A DNA stretch of 64,000 bases, from the NCBI GenBank assembly GCA_014843695.1, contig CM026404.1:1880261-1944260 (forward strand). Direction: 5' to 3'. Within the stretch, counting starts at the first letter, position 1; each line of letters opens with the position of its first letter. The DNA comes from Archivesica marissinica. Its lineage: Eukaryota; Mollusca; Bivalvia; Venerida; Vesicomyidae. Below are positions 13,901 through 25,900 of the stretch, in pieces. The notes beneath the pieces were generated by a model that was given only the letters and a program-made list of their open reading frames with translations, ran no database searches and was not told the origin of the DNA. The translations under genes were made by a program, and so were the position numbers.

Positions 13901-16900
13901 TAATACATCTTGGTTGTTTAATGTGTGTGGGAGCTGTGGTGTGTTTATTGGGGGTATATAATACATCTTGGTTGTTTAATGTGTGTGGGAGCTGTGGTGT
14001 GTTTATTGGGGTATATAATACATCTTGGTTGTTTAATGTGTGTGGGAGCTGTGGTGTGTTTATTGGGGGTATATAATACATCTTGGTTGTTTAATGTGTG
14101 TGGGAGCTGGGGTGTGTTTATTGGGGGTATACAATACATCTTGGTTGTTTAATGTGTGTGGGAGCTGTGGTGTGTTTATTGGGGGTATATAATACATCTT
14201 GGTTGTTTATGTGTGTGGGAGCCGTGGTGTGTTTATTGGGGGGGTATACAATACATCTTGGCTGTTTAATGTGTGTGGGAGCTGGGGTGTGTTATTGGGG
14301 GTATACAATACATATTGGCTGTTTAATGTGTGTGGGAGCTGGGGTGTGTTTATGGGGGTATATAATACATCTTGGTTGTTTAATGTGTGTGGGAGCTGTG
14401 GTGTGTTTATTGGGGGTATATAATACATCTTGGTTGTTTAATGTGTGTGGGAGCTGTGGTGTGTTTATTGGGGGTATATAATACATCTTGGTTGTTTAAT
14501 GTGTGTGGGAGCTGTGGTGTGTTTATTGGGGTATATAATACATCTTGGTTGTTTAATGTGTGTGGGAGCTGTGGTGTGTTTATTGGGGGTATATAATACA
14601 TCTTGGTTGTTTAATGTGTGTGGGAGCCGTGTTGTGGTTATTGGGGGTATATAATACATCTTGGTTGTTTAATGTGTGTGGGAGCGGAACAAATGGGTTC
14701 GTAAACCTTGTCTATTCTCCTTTAATGTTTTCTCAAGTCCATTGATTAACACTTGTAAACATCATTGGAGTATATAAACAATGGAGGATTCATGTATTCT
14801 ATGACAGCTTGTCTCATTTATTTTGTTATACAGATGGCTCTCTCAATGTGTGCTCATCAGTCTTTATTTTCTATTTAATTCACCTGTAGCTGTCATGTAT
14901 TTATGCCCTGCCTTGCCCCCTCTCAGGGGAGACACTGTTTAGAGGGGACACTGTCCAGATTTTCTGCTTCAGGGTCAGAGATCTTGCTTGAAGGTTATAT
15001 ATTGTTTCTCCAATCTCTAGCTTATTCTCAAGCAGTGTTTGATTGGTCGAGCCAAGTGCAAATCTCAGACTCGACCAACCAAATCACTTGAGTTGAGTTT
15101 AACCCTTTCAACACCACATGCCTCTCAATAGGCTTACAAAAAGTGTAAATCCAGATGAGCTGGCTCGTGATGAGGATCTGCACTTTTTGCCAGTAATATT
15201 ACTATTTTTAGACAAAAATTACCCATTTTGATCAATTAACTGGTTCAAATGTAATTTTCTTTATTAATTTATTGTTCTGAAAATATCATGGACCAGTCCA
15301 TGTCACTTGCTTGGTGTTGAATGTACCAGTCCATGTCACTTGCGTGGTGTTGAATGGGTTAAGATTTGAGATCAGTTATATAGCTTCAAGAATGTAACAT
15401 TGTTCAATTCTCCTCTGTAGCAAGAGTACCTTTAACAAGGTATATAAACATTGCAGTGTTTTAGATAAACTTTTATCCTTAATATAAAGAAAATTGAGAG
15501 GGAATATATTTGTTTTAATGGTGGTGTATTAATGTTGTGTAGGAATGTTGCTTTGATCGGGAAGTTATGTAGATTATTTCGTGCCCAATAAAACCAGCAA
15601 ACCGCAGTAACATACTTACCATTGTCTCATTCAATCAAGCATAATATATGAACATCTATCCATCCAGCCAAATGATCATAATGTAGACTGTAGCACATTA
15701 AGTTAAATGAAGTGAATTATTGAAGTAATTCAGCTTGGGACACTATAGGGATATGATTGACCTTCAATGTAAGTAAATGTACATATGTAAATCAATTCAA
15801 ACTTGTCTCAACATTACCAGTAAAACACTTGATCAATTTCACCACCAGACTTTAACATCAGACTTACTGTACACTTCAACAGCTTCAACACCAGACTTAC
15901 TGTAATCTTCAACAACTTCCAACACCATACTTACTCTAAACTTCAACAACTTCCAACACCATACTTACTCTAATCTTCAACAACTTCAATACCATACTTA
16001 CTGTAAACTTCCAACAACTTCCAACACCATACTTACTGTAGTCTTCAACAACTTCAACAACTTCAACATCAGACTTATGTAGTCTTCAACAACTTCAACA
16101 CCAGACTTACTGTAGTCTTCAACAACTTCAACACCATACTTACTGTAATCTTCAACACCTTCAACACCATACTTACTGTAATCTTCAACAACTTCAACAC
16201 CACACTTACTGTAATCTTCAACAACTTCAACACCATACTTACTGTAATCTTCAACACCTTCAACGCCATACTTACTGTAATCTTCAACGCCATACTTACT
16301 GTAATCTTCAACACCTTCAACACCATACTTACTGTAATCTTCAACACCTTCAACACCATACTTACTGTAATCTTCAACAACTTCAACACCATACTTACTG
16401 TAATCTTCAACAACTTCAACACCATACTTACTGTAATCTTCAACAACTTCCAACACCATACTTAATGTAATCTTCAACAACTTCCAACACCATACTTACT
16501 GTAATCTTCAACACCTTCAACACCATACTTACTGTAATCTTCAATACCTTCAACACCATACTTACTGTAATCTTCAACAACTTCCAACACCATACTTACT
16601 GTAATCTTCAACACCTTCAACACCATACTTACTGTAATCTTCAACACCTTCAACACCATACTTACTGTAAACTTCAACAACTTCCAACACCATACTTACT
16701 CTAAACTTCAACACCTTCAACACCATACTTACTGTAATCTTCAACAACTTCAACACCATACAACAACTTCAACACCATACTTACTGTAATCTTCAACAAC
16801 TTCCAACACCATACTTACTGTAAACTTCAACAACATACTTACTGTAAACTTCCAACAACTTCCAACACCATACTTACTGTAATCTTCAACACCTTCAACA

Positions 16901-19900
16901 CCATACTTACTGTAATCTTCAACAACTTCAACACCATACTTACTGTAATCTTCAACAACTTCCAACACCATACTTACTGTAAACTTCAACAACTTCAACA
17001 CCATACTTACTGTAATCTTCAACACCTTCAACACCATACTTACTGTAATCTTCAAGGTTTGTTAAATGATCTCATTGTCTATGTCCATACATATACTGTT
17101 TATTCATGTTAATTCCATTAATATCATAATTTTATTGCCAAAACAGGAAGAAAAATCTAGACGTGTACCGTATTTACTTGCCTATAGGACGATCTCGACT
17201 ATAAACGGAAACCACTCGGAAGTAAAGATCAAACAAAGCACTGTAAATTATGTGCAAATCATAAACAATTGCACTGATGCGCAACAATAAATTTGATTTG
17301 CTAAAATGCTATTGGTATGCAAATTATATGCTAAGTTCAGTTTACAGACAGAGCTATGAAAGTCTATGCCTTTGTTACACCCTTTCAGTTATTTCAATAT
17401 TATATGATTGGTATGAGTTGGATCTGATTTTTAAATTTAAAAAAAATTTAAATCTTTTTTTTATCACTCCCTTATCAGACAGGAAGTCACTTTGAGGTCA
17501 TAATCTGGTGGTAAAAATCCTGTCTTATAGGCGAGTAAGTACAGTATATTTGTTATTGTTTTTTTACTTACCATATGTATAGAAAATGGGGGGATATAAG
17601 TTGACATCTCTATATATTTCTGATTGTTTAATATGATGATGGGACAGCCTGTAGCGGATGTTTAAAAGCTATTAAATTGAAATTGGACTAGATGATATTT
17701 ATTTTCGCAGTCTCACTGTCCTATCTAAGTTACATGCATGAATTTAAGGTGTGAAGGAAGAATGTAAATTTGAAATATAATCCCATTTCACAGGCATCAT
17801 GTGTCTGTTTGGTTACATCATGATGGAAAATGGAGGTGGAGAACAGGGTTATGTTCACTCATTTTCTGTTATCCTAGGGGCATTTTATACAACCTAGAGT
17901 GTTCAAAGTGTATGAGTGACATTTATATCCTATAAAATAGTCATAATCTATCCAAGGTGTTTGTTTCATTACATGGATCTGCATTATTGATATGTAGATG
18001 GATTGTGTTTACTGCGGATGGAATGTGTTTACTGTTTCTGTTGTTATTCCCCTCAGTTTTGTGCTATTGTTATTGATGTTGGTAGGGTTGTCTATGGTTA
18101 ACTGACAATTGGGTTTACCTACAAACAACCTAAAACAGAGTGCTAAAGAAAGAAAAGTAGGAAAAAACAACTTCAATTTAGCCTGCAACCATTGTGTTAA
18201 ATTGACAGGTAGACATTTTGGTTGGTAAATACATGGTGTTAAATTACTTTACATTTTCGAGACTGTTGTTTTAGTGATACAACTTTTAACCCCATTTATG
18301 GGATCATACGTGGATATAATTTAGACAGGTATTTAACCCATTCAACTCTAAGTAACTGACATGGACTGGTGCATGATATTTAACCCATTCAACCACATGT
18401 AACTGACATGGACTGGTGCATGATATTTTTAGACCAATAAATTAATAAGAAAATTACCTTTGGACCAGTTCATTTATCAAAATGGGTAATTTTATCTAAA
18501 AATAGTAATAATTATTACTGGCAAAAAGTGCAGATCCTGATGAGATCTACACTTTTTGTAAGTCTATTTAGAGACCTATGGTGTTGAAAGGGTTAATGAC
18601 ACTAGCTGGATGTTTTAAATAGGGATCTGTGGTCCAGTGGTGAACACCATGGACTGGGAATTCAGGGATTTTAGGTTCGATCCACCGTCTGACTAATAAT
18701 ATTAACAGTCTTTCTGATGTGGCTATAAACTGCCGGCTTGTATATCGGTCCTATGGCGTCCGTGGTCAAGCATCGAACGTCAGGGCACGTACGTGGTGTC
18801 ATTGAGCAAGGCACCTCACACACATTGCTTAGTACTGGTTAACCACTTAGGGTGCCTAAGCCTGCCCAGGAAAACATGTCTAGCTCCTCGGAAGGGGTTT
18901 CACATTAATGGAACATACATACATATACACCATGCATGCAAAAGAGCTTCTGTGTATTATTCTCTAAAATTGCCTTGATTCATTTTTGGTATGTTCCATT
19001 TATGTCAAACCCCTTGCGAGAACCTTCATATGTTTTCCAGGCTAGGCCGATTAAAGCAGTTAACTGGTATTAAGCTATGTGTTTGAGGGCAGGCCGACCT
19101 GAGCAGTTAACTGGTATTAGGCTGTGTTTGAGGGCAGGCCGACCTGAGCAGTTAACTGGTATTAGGCTGTGTTTGAGGGCAGGCCGACCTGAGCAGTTAA
19201 CCGGTATTAGGCTGTGTTTGAGGGCAGGCCGACCTGAGCAGTTAACTGGTATTAAGCTATGTCTTTGAGGGCAGGCCGACCTGAGCAGTTAACTGGTATT
19301 AGGCTGTGTTTGAGGGCAGGCCGACTGACATGGACTGGTATTAAGCTATGTGTTTGAGGGCAGGCCGACTTGAGCAGTTAACTGGTATTAGGCTGTGTTT
19401 GAGGGCAGGCCGACCTGAGCAGTTAACTGGTATTAAGCTATGTGTTTGAAGGCAGGCCGACCTGAGCAGTTAACTGGTATTAAGCTATGTGTTTGAGGGC
19501 AGGCTGACCTGAGCAGTTAACCGGTATTAAGCTATGTGTTTGAGGGCAGGCCGACCTGAGCAGTTAACCGGTATTAAGCTATGTGTTTGAGGGCAGGCCG
19601 ACTTGAGCAGTTAACCGGTATTAAGCTATGTGTTTGAGGGCAGGCCGACTTGAGCAGTTAACCGGTATTAAGCTATGTGTTTGAGGGCAGGCCGACTTGA
19701 GCAGTTAACCGGTATTAAGCTATGTGTTTGAGGGCAGGCCGACTTGAGCAGTTAACGGTATTAAGCTATGTGTTTGAGGGCAGGCCGACTTGAGCAGTTA
19801 ACCGGTATTAAGCTATGTGTTTGAGGGCAGGCCGACTTGAGCAGTTAACCGGTATTAAGCTATGTGTTTGAGGGCAGGCCGACTTGAGCAGTTAACCGGT

Positions 19901-22900
19901 ATTAAGCTATGTGTTTGAGGGCAGGCCGACTTGAGCAGTTAACTGGTATTAAGCTATGTGTTTGAGGGCAGGCCGACCTGAGCAATTAACCGGTATTAGG
20001 CTGTGTTTGAGGGCAGGCCGACTTGAGCAGTTAACCGGTATTAGGCTGTGTTTGAGGGCAGGCCGACTTGAGCAGTTAACTGGTATTAAGCTATGTGTTT
20101 GAGGGCAGGCCGACTTGAGCAGTTAACCGGTATTAGGCTGTGTTTTAGGGCAGGTCGACTTGAGCAGTCAACTGTTGTACATGTATACATAGCTAATGTG
20201 TTCTTGTGTATTACAGGCATCCAGTTGTTGTATACATGTATACATGATACGTAGCTAATGTGTTCTTGTGTATTACAGGCATTCAGTTGTTGTATACATG
20301 TATACATGTATACATAGCTAATGTGTTCTTGTGTATTACAGGCATTCAGTTGTTGTATACATGTATACATGTATACATAGCTAATGTGTTCTTGTGTATT
20401 ACAGGCATTCAGTTGTTGTATACATGTATACATAGCTAATGTGTTCTTGTGTATTACAGGCATTCAGTTGTTGTATACATGTACATGTATACATAGCTAA
20501 TGTGTTCTTGTGTATTACAAGCATCCAGTTGTTGTATACATGATAAGTAACTAATGTGTTCTTGTGTATTACAGGAGAGTCCCGAGACTGGAGTGAGAGC
20601 AGTCAGCCGCGTAGACCTCCTCCACCAAAAGATGTACGTCATAAACTTATATATTCTATTTCACAAAACTTTATGATGCAAAGTATTCCTGTGAAAATGT
20701 TACCCTCTGCGACAGTACCTCGATACTACCTACTTAATAATAATAGATTTACCATACACATTATATTCTCAGTTTAATTGCTACGATGAATTTCTTGTGA
20801 TTAACCCATTGCCTGCTGAGTAAATAAAATCACATTTGCAAACAACATAGATCCAGATCAGCCGCGGCGTAACGCCGCGTCTGATCAGGATCCATGTTGT
20901 TTGCTATTCAGCCAAGTGTTTTAGCTCCACTATCCGAATAGCAAACAGCATAGAGCCTGATCAGACGGCACGTTCTGTGCCATCTGATCTGGCTCTATGC
21001 TGTTTGCAAAGGTGATTTTATCTGCCGCTAGAGTGTAAAGAGTTAAGTAACGATTTGCGCAGTGGTTAGCCCGCTGGCTTCTCACCAATGCAACCCGGGT
21101 TCGATCCTCGGACCGGGAAGAATGTGAGATGGTATGGTGGTCGCCAGATCGAACAGGTGGGTTTTCTCCGGTTTCCTCCCACACGAATGACCACATATAC
21201 GCTTTCATCCGCACCAACGAGAGTGATTAATATAAGTTGTTAGAACTTGCTTCGCAATCGTTGTAAAATAAATAAAGTTTGAACACATATATAATCATAT
21301 ACATGCAAACAAATAACCCTGAACAGTATCACAATTATCAATCTCTTTTTATCTAAATCTGAGATTCATGTGATTAATGTAGTTGCTATTGACGAAGTAG
21401 TTGAAAGATCTCCGTAGACTTTAATACATAATAACATTAAACATGGTGGAAGTTGTGAGGGCGTAGTAGTAACGCATTCGCTTCATTGCGAAAGGCCTCG
21501 AGTTCGCACCAGGTTTTAGTTGTTACGATTGTGCCCTTAGGAAAGGCATTTAAAATCCACATTGCCTCTTCTCTCTCCCTCGTGGTGACGGATTCCATCA
21601 GGAATGAGGTCTCGAGAGTGATTAATATAAGTTGTATGTATGAACTTGTTTCGTAATCGAGCTAAAATAAATTTGTATAAAATAAAACATCTATTGAAGA
21701 CAAAGTCTTCCTTTTGGCATATAGCAGTAACTTAGCTCCATAGCAGTAACGTAGCTCCATAGCAGTAACGTAGCTCCATAGCAGTAACTTAGCTCCATAG
21801 CAGTAACTTAGCTCCATAGCAGTAACGTAGCTCCATAGCAGTAACTTAGCTCCATAGCAGTAACTTAGCTCCATAGCAGTAACGTAGCTCCATAGCAGTA
21901 ACGTAGCTCCATAGCAGTAACGTAGCTCCATAGCAGTAACGTAGCTCCATAGCAGTAACGTAGCTCCATAGCAGTAACTTAGCTCCATAGCAGTAACGTA
22001 GCTCCATAGCAGTAACGTAGCTCCATAGCAGTAACGTAGCTCCATAGCAGTAACGTAGCTCCATAGCAGTAATGTAGCTCCATAGCAGTAACGTAGCTCC
22101 ATAGCAGTAACGTAGCTCCATAGCAGTAACGTAGCTCCATAGCAGTAACGTAGCTCCATAGCAGTAACGTAGCTCCATAGCAGTAACGTAGCTCCATAGC
22201 AGTAACTTAACGTAGCTCCATAGCAGTAATGTAGCTCCATAGCAGTAACATAGCTCCATAGCAGTAACGTAGCTCCATAGCAGTAACGTAGCTCCATAGC
22301 ACAGAAGTAACACAAACACTATCTTGTTTTAGCAGAGTACACCTTGGGTAGAGAGCACATCCTCATCACAGACTACGTACCTGACAAATAGCACAGAGAA
22401 CATCTACAACAGTTCAGCTGCTTCATCCTCATCCACTGATGTGGGCCGCAAACCGCAGCCCGCCATCATCGATTACTCCGTCCAGCATGGCAGCTACGCC
22501 CACGAACTTCTCAAACAGTCCCAGAATACCAAGTATTTGCTAAGTCACGGACACGAATCTAGTCGTAAAGAGGGTCATACCTCGGCTAACTCTAGTTCAG
22601 TGAACTTGAGTGATACCTCGTTCTCCAGTGGAGGCTCGGGTCAGACTGCAGCAAATATGCCACAGCCTGGGTCACAGGGAGACCTAACTATGTATAATAG
22701 GGACAGAAGTCGGGGTAAGTACTAATGGCTAAAATGCTCTATTTACTCTTAACCTATTCAACACCAAGTAACTGACATGGACTGGTCCATGATATTTTTA
22801 GACCAATAAATTAATAACAAAATTACATTTGGATCAGTTCATTTATCAAAATGGGTAATTTTTTTCCTAATAATAGTTATATTATTTGAAAAAAGTGCAG

Positions 22901-25900
22901 ATCCTGATGAGACGGCTCGTCACGAGCCGGCTCATCTGGATCTACACTTTTTTGTAAGCCAATTTAGAGGTCTGTGGTGTTGAAAGGGTTAAGTTTGCAT
23001 TACATTTTTTCTGCTGTTCACTTTTCATAAATATTACACCCTTCAGTTATACAGTCAAACCTGTCTTAAGCAACCAGCCAATGGAATCGCAAAAAGTGGC
23101 TGCTTAGCACAGGTGGCTGCTTAATAGAGGTCAAATGTATAATAAAACAACATATTGGGAATCTAGAAACTGGCTGCTTAATAGAGGTGACCACTAACAC
23201 AGGTTTGACTGTATATTTCTATATCGTAGAACTGGAAACCAGCAGCTGTGTCGTATTACTAAGCAATTTTGAATGTATAATTTCTGTATGAATAGAGTGC
23301 TATACAAATCTGGTATAATAATAATATTACATGAAGTATGACTTACTTCAGGCTCAGCACTCATGTTTGGGAGAAGTGAGACAGCGCGCGATTGCACCCT
23401 TAACCCTTTCAACCCCACAGGCCTCTAAATAGGCTTATGAAAAGTGTAGATCCAGATGAGCCGGCTCGTAACGAGCCGTCTCATCAGGATCTGCACTTTT
23501 TTGCCAGTAATAATTATTACTATTTTTAGATAAAATTACCCATTTTGATAAATGAACTGGTCCAAATGTAATTTTCTTATTAATTTATTGGTCTAAAAAT
23601 AGCATGCACCAGTCCATGTCAGTTACATGTGGTTGAATGGGTTAAATATCATGCACCAGTCCATGTCAGTTACTTGGGGTTGAATGGGTTAAATATCATG
23701 CACCAGTCCATGTCAGTTACTTGGTGCTGAATGGGTTAAATATCATGCACCAGTCCATGTCACACCAGTCCACACCAGTCCATGTCACACCAGTCCATGT
23801 CAGTTACTTGGTGCTGAATGGGTTAAATATCATGCACCAGTCCATGTCACACCAGTCCACACCAGTCCATGTCACACCAGTCCACACCAGTCCATGTCAC
23901 ACCAGTCCACACCAGTCCATGTCACACCAGTCCACACCAGTCCATGTCACACCAGTCCATGTCAGTTACTTGGTGCTGAATGGGTTAAATATCATGCACC
24001 AGTCCATGTCACACCAGTCCACACCAGTCCATGTCACACCAGTCCATGTCAGTTACTTGGTGCTGAATGGGTTAAATATCATGCACCAGTCCATGTCACA
24101 CCAGTCCACACCAGTCCATGTCACACCAGTCCATGTCAGTTACTTGGTGCTGAATGGGTTAAATATCATGCACCAGTCCATGTCACACCAGTCCACACCA
24201 GTCCATGTCACCAGCCAATAGCATGCACCAGTCCATGTCACACCAGTCCACACCAGTCCATGTCACCAGCCAATAGCATGCACCAGTCCATGTGACACCA
24301 GTCCACACCAGTCCATGTCACCAGCCAATAGCATGCACCAGTCCATGTGACACCAGTCCACACCAGTCCATGTCACCAGCCAATAGCATGCACCAGTCCA
24401 TGTGACACCAGTCCACACCAGTCCATGTCACCAGCCAATAGCATGCACCAGTCCATGTGACACCAGTCCACACCAGTCCATGTCACCAGCCAATAGCATG
24501 CACCAGTCCATGTGACACCAGTCCACACCAGTCCATGTCACCAGCCAATAGCATGCACCAGTCCATGTGACACCAGTCCATGTCACCAGCCAATAGCATG
24601 CACCAGTCCATGTGACACCAGTCCACACCAGTCCATGTCACCAGCCAATAGCATGCACCAGTCCATGTGACACCAGTCCACACCAGTCCACACCAGTCCA
24701 TGTCACCAGCCAATAGCATGCACCAGTCCATGTCAGATACTTGGGGTTGAAAGGGTTAAATGGTGTTATTTAATAAATTTCAACTTTGACAATTTTGAAT
24801 AGAAGGAGTGCGTTATAATGGGCCAGTGTATCTTACTGAACAATAGTTTGTATGAAAATTGTAAAATAAAACAAACAAAAAGTCCCAGGGGACGAAGTCA
24901 GAGTCCCTAGGGTGACTATTTAGCCCAAGTCTAGAATGAGCCGTGTTTCAGCTGCTGCTATCTGATTAACAGTTACACCTCCGTAAATTGCACATTGCCT
25001 CCTCCTCTCACCTTCATGGCGATGGATTCCATCAGGAATGAGGTCTCGAGAGTGATTAATATAATTTGAAAGAACTTTGTTTCGCAATCGAGCTAAAATA
25101 AATTTGTATAAACTAACAGTTACATCTAGATTAAAGATTAATACTTGTTGCTCAGGATACCAGCAGCTTACACCTAGATTAAAGGTTAATACTTGTTGCT
25201 CAGGATACCAGCAACTTACACCTAGATTAAAGGTTAATACTTGTTGCTCAGGATACCAGCAACTTACACCTAGATTAAAGGTTAATACTTGTTGCTCAGG
25301 ATACCAGCAACTTACACCTAGATTAAAGATTAATACTTGTTGCTCAGGATACCAGCAGCTTATACCTAGATTAAAGGTTAATACTTGTTGCTCAGGATAC
25401 CAGCAGCTTATACCTAGATTAATACTTGTTGCTCAGGATACCAGCAGCTTATACCTAGATTAAAGGTTAATACTTGTTGCTCAGGATACCAGCAGCTTAC
25501 ACCTAGATTAAAGATTAATACTTGTTGGTGAGGATACCAGCACCTTACACCTAGATTAAAGATTAATACTTGTTGCTCAGGATACCAGCATCTTACACCT
25601 AGATTAAAGATTAATACTTGTTGGTGAGGATACCAGCAACTTATACCTAGATTAAAGATTAATACTTGTTGGTGAGGACACCAGTAGCTTATACCTAGAT
25701 TAAAGATTAATACTTGTTGGTGAGGACACCAGTAGCTTATACCTAGATTAAAGATTAATACTTGTTGCTCAGGATACCAGTAGCTTATACCTAGATTAAT
25801 ACTTGTTGCTCAGGATACCAGCAGCTTATACCTAGATTAAAGATTAATACTTGTTGCTCAGGATACCAGTAGCTTACACCTAGATTAAAGATTAATACTT

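Noticed and set aside
15998..17055. Minus-strand VEDYSKYGVEV repeat frames
   Set aside because: 33-bp array; low complexity, intronic.
21662..22319. Minus-strand frames of 157-217 residues (MELRYCYGATLLLW)
   Set aside because: 19-bp array read in all frames; abuts a plus-strand exon of SIPA1L.
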